Assembly: GCA_014058105.1 (NCBI GenBank)
Contig: JACGCM010002394.1
Span: 3,125,233 to 3,189,232 of the forward strand
DNA length: 64,000 nucleotides
Direction of reading: 5' to 3'
Source of the DNA: Kingdonia uniflora
Taxonomy: Eukaryota > Streptophyta > Magnoliopsida > Ranunculales > Circaeasteraceae
Shown: in pieces, positions 41,959-52,999 of the stretch
Numbering within the stretch: the stretch's first letter is position 1
How the letters are laid out: the number at the start of each line of letters is the position of its first letter
Translations under genes and position numbers: made by a program
The notes under the pieces: generated by a model
Database searches by the model: none
The model's input: the letters and a program-made list of their open reading frames with translations, nothing else
What the model was told of the DNA's origin: nothing

Positions 41959-44900
41959 TTAGCGGCGTTCTGCAGATCTTCTTATGGGTTTAACGAAGAA
42001 AGATTTGACCTGAAAGAATAATAATCATGTTGATTACTACTATAAATAGGAGCCTTTCAATAAAAGGCTATTGAATTAGACTTACTCCCCACCCATAAAA
42101 AATGATTTAAGTAAAGTTTATGTTTAAGTGAAATATTGAGGGGTACTTATGATAAAATGGGAGACTCGGAAGTTAATAAAATGAAGAGGAAAAAACAAAT
42201 ATCTTCGAATTCTTACCCAAACAATGCAGCAATGGATGTATTCCTTAATGTTTGTGCTGCTTTTCCAGGAAGTAGTATCAGATATCAAATGGTCGGAGCC
42301 GCTGAATCATTATCCTTGATCACTTTCACTGAATTACTTACCTTGCTGACTTCTGCTAAATTGTTTACCTTGCTCATGTCCACTGAATCGTTTACCTTGC
42401 TCGCTTCCGCTGAATTGTTTAACTTGCACACTTCCACTGAAGTATTTCCTGTGCTAACTTCCGCTAAATTGTTTACCTTGCTCACTTCCGCTGAATTATT
42501 TACCATGCTCACTTCCGCTAAACTTTTTACCTTGCTTACTTCCGCTAAACTATTTAGGTTGCTTACTTCCACTAAAATATTTCCCTTGCTCACTTCCGCT
42601 AAATTGTTTACCTTGCTCACTTCCGCTGAATTGTTTACCATGCTCACTTCCACTAAACTTTCTACCTTGCTTACTTCTGCTAAACTTTTTACCTTGCTTA
42701 CTTCCGCTGAATTATTTCCATTGCTCACTTCTGCCAAATTATTTACCTTGTTCACTTCCGCCAAATTATTTGCCTTGCTCACTTCCGCTGAATTGTTGTC
42801 CTTGCTCACTTCGGTTGAACTCTTTGCCTTGCTCACTTCGGCTGAACTCTTTGCCTTGCTCACTTCCACTGAATTGTTGTCTTTGCTCACTTCCACTGAA
42901 TTGTTTACCTTGCCAACTGCGACTGTAATATTGCCCTTGCGCACTGCTTTCACTCTTCTACAGTGAAAAACCTTAGATTATAGAAGAGCATCTGAAAGAG
43001 AGCATCTACTTAAACAGAAGAATTTTACTCAGATTTACCTGATGTTTGTGTACTTGGAAGAGTTCACTTTCCGCTTTAACGTTCCTGTTTTACAAAACCC
43101 AGTTAAATTCTTACAAGTTACTCTCACCTCTTATCAAGACCATAGTCCAAAAAACTGACACACTGGCAATATCACAATATTTATCATAAATTTGTAGTAA
43201 CTATGTTCATATCAATGTAAATCAGTATACTATATGGGTTTTTTTCTTGCAAAACTGCGATATATAGATATATCTTCATAACATTTTCAACAGCAATGTA
43301 TCGTGTAATACAGGTTACATATTGCCCATACATCCCATATCGCTGAAGTATAAAGATTGAGGAACAAAAGGGATGATCTTAAATGCATGATGTATTGCAC
43401 AATAGACCACAATGTGCCCTAAATTAAAACGAACAATATGTGGTTACTTGACTTTTAAATCAAGATTCGGAATATCTGCTGAGACTTGTGATCCTAGAGC
43501 TTTTAATTTGCCAGAGAATGGATTACTCACCTGATCTCATAGCCGACGAAGTCAGAGTGGATTTATGTCTTCCTCTCTCGGCCTTAATGGAAGCAATAAC
43601 AGAATCAGCAGCAGGACCTAAGCCTTTCCTCCCCACCAACTTCACCCCAATCTTTTCGGATAAGTGATGCAACCTCATTTCATCACCCCCTCTCACCTCT
43701 CTTAGTTCAAGAGCTTGTTGCCTTGATAACAAAGTGTAAACATGGAGCTGTTGTTGCTGGTTAAAATGTGACTGGAGCTGCTGAAAAAGCAACTTATTTG
43801 AGTGTTGTTGATCTGTCTTTGATCCATCAGTACCCTTCTTTCGAGACCCATTAAATGTGACCCTTAAGACAGCCATAGATTTAGGATCAGAATTTGTACG
43901 AGCAAAAATAACAGAAAAACTCCCAAATTCTAGATCGGGATCTCTGAATAAGTCGGCAAGAATGGCAGCACAAGAGTGAGTGTTTGTTGATGGACTCCGC
44001 TCAATTCTCTTCCTTGAGGCTCGAGAATTAGCATGGCGGGCCATACTTGCGGCTTCTCTCAATCCAGTCAAAAAAGCACCATGCATAGTTGCAGGGTATC
44101 GTCTAGTGGTAGCCTCCCCTGCGAAGAATAGCCTCCCGTCTCCAACATTTTCAGCTAAGATGTCATAGTCATCTCCTGATGCCCCAACTGCAACATTGGA
44201 ATACGAGCCCAGACTGAATGGGTCACCACCCCACCTAGTACAAACAGTTTGGATAGGCTCGGGCACTTCGATTCCTTGTGGCAGATAAATACCTATACAA
44301 ATTAGTTCAAGAATCAATATACATGTTGTTGTTTTTTTGTATAAAACGTAATAGTGTATTAATTGCATGATAAAAGGATTGTAAGCCCTAAATAAGGAAT
44401 AGCATGTGAGCAGATTTGGAATTCGAAGAAACTGAGTAAAAAGAATATCCGCAAGGATTTATAATTGCATAAGCCTTTCAAACTGATGGTAAGGCCGTCA
44501 TTAAGCCTCGCTTAAAAAGGCCACATCTGTAGAAGCCCATTATCACATACTAGTTACTACAGTTTAAAAGTAAATGCAGAAGTGTTTCATTCGGTGGTAC
44601 TTCTAAAGCAAAGTTTTATACAAAACAAAAACAAACAAAAAAACAAAAGAAAGAAGAGATAGGACCTACTTGTATCATTGATTAAAAAATGTTTCATAAG
44701 TTAGTGCATATAAGTCGAAAATTAAAAGAAGTGATCATTATCTCTCGGTACACCTAAAACATGCATGTTACAAATAGTACTGCTTAATGTGTCACAATGA
44801 ACCACGTACTGAATGTTTTATTCTTGAGACATTTATTGTCACTACGTACTCTTACACTTTCACTTGAGAAGTTGCACCAATTAGTACCAATGAGGTTCCG

Positions 44901-46990
44901 TGTTGAGTATAACGGTGAAAGTTAAATAGGAACAACCAAAATATATTAATTATGAAGTTCACACTGGTATCAAGTGTCCTACAAATGGTTACTGGAGATT
45001 TACGTGTAGATGTGCGCAAAGAACGCATATACACGTAATAAATATATGCAATGCAAGTGCACACCAGGTAACCCTTTATAAAGTATATATAGAATATAGA
45101 ACAAAAACCAATGTAGAGGGAAAATGGCATGAGACTGAAATGCAATAAAAAAAAACTTTACAGCTATCTTCGTCGACACAGTGATAAGTTTTGCAACTAT
45201 CTTTTTGTGCTTTATAGTCTTCGTAGTAATGCCCAATGCCAAGACACCAACACCAAAATCTAGCCTACTCGTACATAATTTAGTATGCATTTCTTTTCCC
45301 GCAAGCAATGCAGATAAATACATGAGAAACATAGGAAAGTACCTTTAAGAATCTGCAGAACTCGAGACACGGCATCAGTTGGGGGCATGCTCTCAAACTT
45401 ATGAGCAGCTTCTCCTGCAACTAGAGCAATCAATAAAGGGCCTCCAGCCACAGTCGCATAGCTATAAAACAAAAAGAACTCCCCTCTACGGCTCGAGTCA
45501 TCGCAGAGATGCCCAAATGTATCAAGATCCGTGCCCCAGAACACATGGGGAAATAGCATTGCAACCTTATTTAACAACCCAAACCCCATTCTTTTTATTC
45601 CATCAAGCTTCCTCTGCGGCAACTCTGGTATGAACTTAATGGAACCACTCTTAAGAACCCCAAGTGGAACTGTACATAGTGCCATATCGCCTTCAAAGAC
45701 CTGTCCCCCGGAAATAACTTGCACGCCGTCCCCACCATACCGAATAGTGTGAACGGTCTTCTCATACAAGATAGGTAAGTTCTCTGCCAAAGCTTGAACT
45801 AACTTCCCATTCCCTCCAGGCACAAAACAATGATCTCCTCCCATATCATACGGATCATCCTGGTCCCAAAATGCAAGTGATAGTTTAGAGAGTAAACCTG
45901 CATTAGCATACTCCAAGTTTGCGAGATGCCAATTAAACAAATTGGCCTCCTCGGGTGTCACTTCTTGAAAGGTGTCCAACGCAGCCCCAAGAGAAACATC
46001 CACTGACACCTCCCCCATTAGTTGTCTGAGTCGACTCACCTTGTCCAATAACCGGTTAAAACCTATCTCCACTTTCGAATCCATATCGGGATCTACTATA
46101 TTTCCTTCAGGACTATAAAGAGGGCATTTATCTCTCACCTTATGCATAGGATACGACAATTGCCGCGCTAAAATTGCAAGTGGATTCCCTAAAGTACCCG
46201 TCAATACACTCCCCCCTAAATCCGCCTCCGCAGTCGTAAACCCACCCTCCATTTTCTTGGTATAAACCCGTCCTCCAGCCCTCTTCCTACCTTCCAAAAT
46301 AACAACTTTAAACCCAAACGATATTAACTGCCTGGCAGCGGCTAAACCCGCTAACCCCGCCCCAACCACAATCACCTTCGCCTTACTCCCCTCTGCCGTT
46401 ATCTTCTCCTTAATCGCCGGGGAAACCCCAAAATTAATATACCCATGAGATAACAAAAACCCATAAGCTGAATTCAAAAGGGTACGACAATGTGGCGGTA
46501 ACAAACCAATAAATGCTTCTTTAGTTAACCAATTCAATACATTTTCCTTCCACCTCATAATTATATGATTCCTAATCAAAATATAATTAACTTGTTCAAT
46601 CCCACCAACAACTGAAACAACCCCAAAGTCGATTTCCTCTTCCGTAAGCGAATCAGCGGGAAACCCAGTCGATAACGCGATCAAAGCTTCCGCTGTTGCC
46701 TCTTTATTAATAAATATGATCTCTTCGGATACATTAAGAGTAGAATTAGGTAAAAAGTTTGAACTTTCGTTGATATTATTGTTACTCGAAGGGGCAAATC
46801 GTGAGAATACCTGGTTCCGGAGTGAGAGAGATGAGAGTTTCCGCATTGATCGAGCTCTCCTTCGTTTTCGAGGGAATGGTGATGATGTATTGGGGGAAAA
46901 TAGTGGATTAGGGTTAGGATTTTGTTGAGGAAGGTTGATTTGGGAAAGATTTGAAAGATAATTGGGGATTTGAGAGATTTCTTCGGCCAT
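41959..46990 (-). CDS. FLD: FLOWERING LOCUS D: LSD1-type histone demethylase homologue, ~1040 aa, five exons
   Basis: Exons: 45343-46990, 43531-44292, 43039-43084, 42342-42957, 41959-42009; every junction is GT..AG and phases agree. SWIRM domain about residues 95-195 ([29 protein letters not shown]); FAD-binding [15 protein letters not shown] from about 208; amine-oxidase core with [12 protein letters not shown] (catalytic-type Lys 475) and [20 protein letters not shown] in exon 2; then the FLD-specific tail ([35 protein letters not shown]). These match Arabidopsis FLD better than LDL1 or LDL2. In Arabidopsis, FLD acts in the nucleus in the autonomous flowering pathway and represses FLC chromatin. 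Odd: exon 4 codes about 21 nine-residue repeats. Alternative end: if the last intron is retained the frame stops at 42285. No breaks seen. Confidence 0.93.
42300..42905 (-). repeat. 27-bp coding tandem array in FLD exon 4 (9-aa unit NNSAEVSKV)
   Basis: About 21-22 tandem units of 27 bp; on the protein each is a variant of N-N-(S/L)-A-E-V-S-K-V. Some units use [18 protein letters not shown] or [10 protein letters not shown] block of five units (135 bp) is itself repeated (around 42480-42615 and 42615-42750). All units keep the same frame. The opposite strand is also open over the array, which is a side effect of the repeat and not a gene. Confidence 0.9.
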
Positions 46991-47145
46991 TTTAGCTAAT
47001 TAGGGTTTCTTTAACTGAGATTACTGGAGATGCATGCAGTCGAGAAGGGGAGCTCGATGAAATTTGCCCGCCATGGCGTATGTTAGACGACGTCATGACA
47101 CTGATCGTTGTGGACGTGCATATCACGTGTTTCATTGCATTAGCC
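46991..47145 (-). promoter_or_regulatory. FLD 5' UTR and remaining proximal promoter
   Basis: Only about 155 bp separate the FLD start codon from the first LTR-like sequence at 47146. ACGT-core elements are present: gacgtcat at 47088-47095 and a G-box cacgtg at 47124-47129. No clear TATA box was seen. Upstream control DNA has been displaced by more than 11 kb of inserted sequence. Confidence 0.5.
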
Positions 47146-47209
47146 ATTAGGGAGTTGGGTCCACCCCAAGCTAGGAGTCCAACTGGGTTGGGGTGTCCTA
47201 TTGGACTCC
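47146..47209 (+). repeat. Left copy of a ~65-bp copia-LTR start flanking the pararetrovirus
   Basis: attagggagttgggtccac..ttggactcc, nearly identical (few differences) to 59034-59100, where the same sequence continues as a complete LTR. The two copies bracket the viral locus in direct orientation. Confidence 0.85.
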
Positions 47210-47211
47210 CA

Positions 47212-47860
47212 TTTTGACTATGATAGGGCAGGAAATAAGGTTTACCTGCCGGATGGTCGTAGGAATTTGTGCAAAGCTTCCGCGGAAATTGTTAGGTTGT
47301 TTGAAGAACTAGATTGAAAAATAAAGAACTTTTGTTTTTTGACTTAAATAAAGCACTAAAAAGTTTATGAAGAACTTTTTATTGAAACACTTTCGCTCCC
47401 ATGTTTTTCTTGCGAGGCGCTTTATATAGTTATCCTCCTTTACATAGTGGAGGGTCCACTTGACTTTATAATATTACAAATATTAAAGATGATTTGGTGT
47501 CGGCATTACATAATGCATAACATCTATGTTTTTCGGTTGTCTTCACATGGATGTGGACCCATCTTTGTGTCGGCAACTTCTTTGGCACATGGGTGGGGTC
47601 CCTTTCTTATCTTCTTTAGAACTCTTCACCTGGGTAAGGTCCTTCTGGTAAGTGAACAACTTCCTGGGGCAATAAGGACATTTGTGGTCATCTTTTGCCT
47701 GTCTTCTAGCCTCCTTGTAGAATGTTTTTTTGGTGTTATCTTAGACATCCAAAGCGCCTTCATTGAAGGCCTGCTCAAAATTCATTATTTTTGTTTTATC
47801 CTCACTGCTGATCGGCATGAGGAATCTGCTTGTTAGGATGATTTTTGGGGTTTTGTAATA
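47212..47860 (-). pseudogene. Pararetrovirus piece L: promoter region and transactivator C terminus
   Basis: Minus strand. Reads from next to the primer site (47212) through the TATA region (gctttatatagtt on plus, about 47418-47430) into the end of the transactivator-like ORF (to about 47836). It joins the plus-strand piece at about 47860. It duplicates sequence also present in the other two pieces. Confidence 0.75.
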
Positions 47861-47879
47861 TATGTTTTATCACAAAGAT

Positions 47880-48100
47880 TTAAAGTTAGAAGTGATAATA
47901 AGAATTTTGGCTACTTTTTAAGAACCAATATTGCAAGAGATTACAAGCAAGGAAGGTTGTTGCGATGGCAACAATGGTTTAATTATTATCAGTTTGATGT
48001 AGAGCATACTGCAGGGACAAAAAACTGTCTGGCAGATGCTCTTACCAGAGAATTAACTAATATTTCCATGTTCATATTTTCAGGAACACTTAAGGGACGA
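47880..48100 (+). pseudogene. Pararetroviral RNase H C-terminal end (plus piece)
   Basis: Open from 47957: RWQQWFNYYQFDVEHTAG then CLADALTRE, the typical end of a pararetroviral RNase H. The matching segment in the minus piece is at 54780-54900. The upstream RT is absent from this piece because the plus piece begins here. Confidence 0.8.
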
Positions 48101-48109
48101 AATACAAAA

Positions 48110-49710
48110 ATGGATCAAGACTTGGATACTGAGATCCAAGAATTAGAATTACAAATTATGCAAAAAAGGATGAAAATCCTTCAGCTCAAACAAAAGCGAA
48201 AGCTTACATCTTCAGTTACTGAAGAAGAAAGAGATCCGAGAGGATCATATTATGAAGAAATGCTTAACATTTCAAATAGTCTAGAAAGTCAAAGTACTTT
48301 AGGAGAATCAAACCCTCCACATGAGTGTCACAACTCTAAAGAAGACTTCAGCTCTTCACCAAGATGTAATGAGAAATCATCTAACTTAAAACAATATGAG
48401 GATTTGTATATCCAAAATCAGTCTTCACAGGCTTTAGGAGGCATTAAAGCCCTAAAATATTTTGTTATTTTTAACACTAACAATGTAGGGATCTATACAT
48501 CCTGAGCTGAAACTAACACGAAAGTGATTGGAATAAAATGAGTTATACACTAGGCATTCAAATCATGGCAAGAGGCTGACCAGGCTTTCAAAAGCTACAA
48601 TGAAAAAAAGATGAGAGTCCTCTAACCCATCCAGCAACCACCGGATCTATGAGGCCAGTGGACTTAGTAGACAAGTTTGCCAGCAAGAAATGGGCTGACA
48701 TTGTCAAAACGGCTAACGAAGTTACCAAAACCAATAAACCAGGAAAGTTGGCCATCATAGCCCCTGAAAAAGAAGAAAAACCAAACCGGTTCAGCATAGC
48801 AAGAGGCCCAATGCCAAAAATACTAAGCCCATAAATCACACAACCTAACGAAGTTGAATACGAGGTAAGAACAATAACCCCAGCAAAATGGTATTATTGG
48901 TCCAACAAAGCAAGACAAGACGAAGGTCAAGACTACGACCTATTAGGAATTTATTCCATTAATAGGCCGGTTACATGAAGCTAATTCAACGTTTGCAACA
49001 CTGTTGACCCAAAAATGGTATACCAATTATTCCTGTACGGTTTAATTGATTGTTGTTACCCATCAAACAATCTCTTAGAATTAAAATTCTTCCCAGAAAA
49101 TTTTAAGAGAGCAATAAAAAACTTCAAAAGAAAAATCAAGGCAGATGATAGACCCATTTTTCTCAGATTTCACAGCTCAATAACTGACTGGAGAACCAAA
49201 TAAGAAGGGGATAAAACCCCATACCACTTTATCAAGATGGGTTTAGCATCAAATGAAAGAGAAGAACCGAGGCTTTTGGCCCTAAATCGAAGAAAATAAC
49301 AGGTAGAACATCTGCATAAGGAAAGAGCAATGATGCTCAGTCAGATCCTCTTTGAGATCAGAAAAATAAATTGAGAAAATGGGGTAAAATAAATTACAAA
49401 ACCCTAAAAATTATCCTAACAAGCAAATTCCCCATGCCGATCAGCAGTGAGGATAGAACAAAAATAATAAATTTTGAGCAGGCATTCAATGAAGGTGCTT
49501 TAGATGTCTCGGATAACACCAAAAAAACATTATGCAAGGAGGCTAGAAGATAGGCAAAAGAGGACCACAAATGTCATTATTGCCCTAGGAAGGAAGTTGT
49601 TCACTTACCAGAAGGGCCTTACTCAGGTGAAGAGTTCTAAAGAAGATAAGAAAGGGACCCCACCCATGTGCCAAAGAAGTTACCGACACAAATATGGGTC
49701 CACACCCATG
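48110..49710 (+). pseudogene. Transactivator-like ORF (plus piece, broken)
   Basis: Starts at ATG 48110 with a helical, charged N terminus (LDTEIQELELQIMQKRMKIL) and holds KYFVIFNTNNVGIYTS (about 48455-48505), resembling the conserved core of caulimovirus inclusion-body/transactivator proteins (Cauli_VI type). Later segments are open at 48649-48834, 49015-49203 and 49504-49713 but separated by stops. In the family this protein helps reinitiation of translation on viral RNA and forms inclusion bodies. Identity rests on the core motif and on position after RNase H. Confidence 0.6.
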
Positions 49711-49825
49711 TGAAGACAACCGAAAAACATAGATGTCATGCATTATGTAGTGCCGACACCAAATTATCTTTAATATTTGTAATATTATAAAGTCTAGTGG
49801 ACCCTCCACTATGTAAAGGAGGATA

Positions 49826-49840
49826 GCTATATAAAGCGCC
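49826..49840 (+). promoter_or_regulatory. Pararetroviral core promoter (plus piece)
   Basis: TATA box gctatataaagcgcc, about 210 bp upstream of the primer site. The same block occurs on minus at about 47418 and 52995-53010. It faces away from FLD in this piece, but in piece L and the large minus piece it faces toward FLD. Confidence 0.7.
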
Positions 49841-50045
49841 TCACAAGAATAAACAGGGGAGCGAAGGTATATCAATTAAAAGTTCTTCAAAAAAATTTGA
49901 GTGCTTTATTTAAGTCAAGAAACAAAATTTCTTTATTTTTCAATCTAGTTCTTCAAACAGCCTAACAATTTCCGCAAAAACTTTACACAAATTTCTGCGA
50001 CCACCCGACAGGTAAACATTTTTTCCTGCCCTATCATAGTCAAAA

Positions 50046-50058
50046 TGGTATCAGGGCC
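50046..50058 (+). other. Viral tRNA-Met primer binding site
   Basis: tggtatcagggcc, one change from the initiator-Met tRNA complement used by Caulimoviridae (tggtatcagagc). It marks the start of viral minus-strand DNA. The joins of the minus pieces (47212 and 52796) fall at the sequence immediately beside this site. Confidence 0.85.
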
Positions 50059-50059
50059 G

Positions 50060-51517
50060 CGATAAGGATAATCCAGTGCTTACCCACAAGGCCATAGACA
50101 GGAGGTCGCCGGCAAAGTGGTAGTCGCACATTTAACGGGTTTGAGGCCGATAGCTCAGGTATATACACAGGAGGTTGATAGCTCAGGTATATACACACGT
50201 TCGCTCCTATTACTAAGCTATATACACACTTTCGCTCCTATTAGTAAGCTTCTTTAGGAAGTTTGATTTTCCGATACACAAACGATCAAGCACTTGTGAA
50301 TAGTGAATAGTATTTTTTACTATTCATTGAAAACAACTTTTGGTGTCGACAAAAAAAGTTGCAAACATTAAAGCTTTTGGAGGTATTTAACTTAATAACT
50401 TTTGGTAAGTATTAAATGTTGCCAGAATAGTATACGAAAACTTCTTTAAAAAAATTTGTTTAGAGAGGTCTTTTTTGAAGAATAATTCACCGACACATAA
50501 CGACAACATAAATATCTAAGTGAATAGTAAAATAGTAAATATTATTTTTACTATTCATTGAAAATAATTTTTGTGTCATCAGAGTCTTTGTCATAAGGAA
50601 AATTTATGATACGTCTCAGACACATATCAGCTCAGAGAAAGACACGTCTCAGAGAAAAGATAACTACAAAATAGCTTGTGAATAGTAATATTTACTATTC
50701 ATCAAAGAGATATTTGGTGTAGACAAAGTCTTTGTCATAAAAAAAAATTAAGACACGTCTCAGAGAAAATAAATAATTGAGACACACGTCACTTCCCAAA
50801 GAATATTACGAATTGGTTATAAGAGAAGGCACAGAGAGTACTTTACTCATTCTCAACCACTTTTGAACAAAAAAACCATTACCTTCAGGATCCAAAGCCC
50901 TGAACACTCAAGAGTTCTTGCCAAGTGCTCTGTAAGCTATCGAAACACTATTTAATATTGATTAATATAATGTTATTAATTTGTGCTTCGATTATCAATT
51001 GTTAGATATAAATTATCACAATATTAGTTTTATGATAAAAATGGATATGAACCGAAAGTTTACATGACTGAGTGCTAAATTGCACACCTCATCAAGATAA
51101 GAGACGTCGAATCCTACGTCTGGAGTCCACTGATGCGAGACTTAGAGAGGCCAATAGACCTCTTATTAGCAAGAACCCATGTATTCACGACATGCACACA
51201 TACCCATGAGGATGTCTAATGATGCACAACGACGAGATAAAAAGTTTTTTACTCAGTCTCAAGTGTTAAAAAGCACATAGGATTCTATAGAATCCCGGAA
51301 GACTGGAAATGGAACCAGAGACTGAAGCCAGTAATTCTTATGACAACAGTATAAATCCAAAAATGGAATTATATGAAGTTCATGAACAATAAGAAAATTT
51401 CTCAGCTGATTTAATTATCAGAAAAAAGAAAAATTAAATAAAATTATAAAGAAAAAACTCTCTTTGGATAAAAACTAAATATTCAAAGTTTCCAACAATA
51501 TCTCTAAGATTGCAGAA
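50060..51517 (+). other. Viral leader region (plus piece)
   Basis: Non-coding, with short direct repeats (ctcaggtatatacacac, gctcctattactaagct near 50150-50250) and several copies of gaatagta/tactattc that can fold into hairpins (50290-50330, 50520-50570, 50680-50705). Long structured leaders are usual in this family. Mirror copy at 57700-59033. Confidence 0.6.
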
Positions 51518-52130
51518 ATGTTTATTAGAAGAAAAAATTTGGTTTATTTTGGTGTTAGCCATAAAGAATGTAGTCTTGATATAAAAGACACATCAGGACG
51601 CATAAATTTACCTCTTATCACAAGAGAAGAATTAAACCTAAGGATAAATACCATCCCAAAAGATGACAGGAGTAAAATAGGTTATATACATCTAGGAGGA
51701 ATCCAAATTATGATAAAATCTCATTTTCGAGAAGGAATTAATACACCTATCAAAGTAGCAATACTTGATAATCGAATTAATAACCGCAGAGATGCATTAT
51801 TGGGAATGGTTCAAGGGAACCTAAGTTACAAAAAGTTAGTCTTTTAAGTATACCCAAAGTATGCAAAAAGCTTACATGACAAAGATCTAAACAAAACTTT
51901 AAGTTTAGCCCATCATTTTGAAAGGTCTGAACTTGATAAACCAGGAAACATTCCTTTCAGCATCACATATGTGGTGGGATATGTTTTAACTAACTCGCAT
52001 CACAGTGAGTTATTCAAACAAAAAGAAATAATAGAGATAGATGATATCTTCTCTGAAATAGGAAAAATTCACCAGCCTCAGATTGAAGAATTAGATGAAC
52101 TTCCAGAAAACTGGAGCCTAAATATATATT
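51518..52130 (+). pseudogene. Movement protein (plus piece, broken)
   Basis: Open at 51518-51847 with the 30K-superfamily-like core GYIHLGGIQIMIKSHFREG followed by ILDNRINNRRDALLG, typical of caulimovirid movement proteins that widen plasmodesmata. A stop at 51845-51847 interrupts it, and homology continues to about 52130. The 109-residue open part is identical to that in the minus piece (57340-57669), implying a recent duplication or near-identical source genomes. Confidence 0.8.
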
Positions 52131-52795
52131 AAAAAAAACCCTTCTAGGTTATCAAAGATTAAAAGAGGTACAAATACAAAATGGACAAATGGAAGTAAGA
52201 AACTCTTCCAGGTTCTAAATTATAAAAGATATATTAGAAGAAGAACCTGCAAACCAATCCCTTGCAGAAATTAGACGATTATCGGTAAAAATAGATGCTC
52301 TCCAAAGGGCCCTTTTAGACTAATAGACCCAATAAAAAAATGGAGAAAATAAAATTGAGTATCTACAAAGATGTTTTGCTCATCTCTTACCTTAAATTAT
52401 GGAACTCATGACAAGCATAAGAGAGATTCAAACAGATATAAAAGAAATCATAGAGGAAGTCCAGCAGACTCCTCCAAGTAAGATTATTAAAGAGATAAAA
52501 GATTTATCTCTAAATGTAGAAAGCTTAAGTGCAATACAATTAAATAAAATCACTGAGGAAATAAATCTAAGTAATATCTTAAAAGCCAGACCAAACCTAC
52601 CGATAATTATCGAAACAGCATGAAGATTCTTCCCAAAGAATTTGAAACCACCACCAACAATACTAGATGTCAACAAGTATATTAAGGAGAAAATTAAAAG
52701 ACAGGTTTGAAAATCCTGATGAAATAAATCTGGACGCCATCATCAAGTTCATATCTATAGAAGATAAGGAATTTGGAGAAAAAATTATTTTGACT
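52131..52795 (+). pseudogene. Region downstream of movement protein (plus piece), truncated
   Basis: A helical, charged segment is open at 52399-52623 (IREIQTDIKEIIEEVQQ), and a further short frame from 52667 runs out at the join with the minus piece at about 52795. No coat-protein motif is reached. The minus piece matches up to about 56460 and then differs. Confidence 0.6.
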
Positions 52796-52999
52796 ATGAT
52801 AGGGCAGGAAAAAAAATTTACCTGCCGGGTGGTCGCAGGAATTTGTGCAGAGTTTCTACGGAAATTGTTAGGTTGTTTGAAGAACTAGATGGAAAAATAA
52901 AGAACTTCTGTTTCTTGACTTAAATAAAGCGCTCAATTTTTTTTTTGAAATTTTTATTGAAACACTTTCGCTCCCCTGTTTATTCTTGTACGGCGCTTT

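Noticed and set aside
42285..42953. A separate minus-strand gene made only of the 9-residue repeat
   Set aside because: Exon 3 (43039-43084) and the acceptor at 42958 join it to FLD in the correct phase, so it is FLD exon 4.
42136..42966. A 276-residue plus-strand open frame across the FLD repeat
   Set aside because: It is the reverse of the FLD exon 4 array. A 27-bp repeat without stops on either strand leaves both strands open; splice phases tie the minus strand to FLD.
46000..46990. LDL1 or LDL2 as the identity of the demethylase gene
   Set aside because: The stretch [18 protein letters not shown] and the tail with [11 protein letters not shown] and FNQQQQ fit FLD specifically, as remembered from the family.
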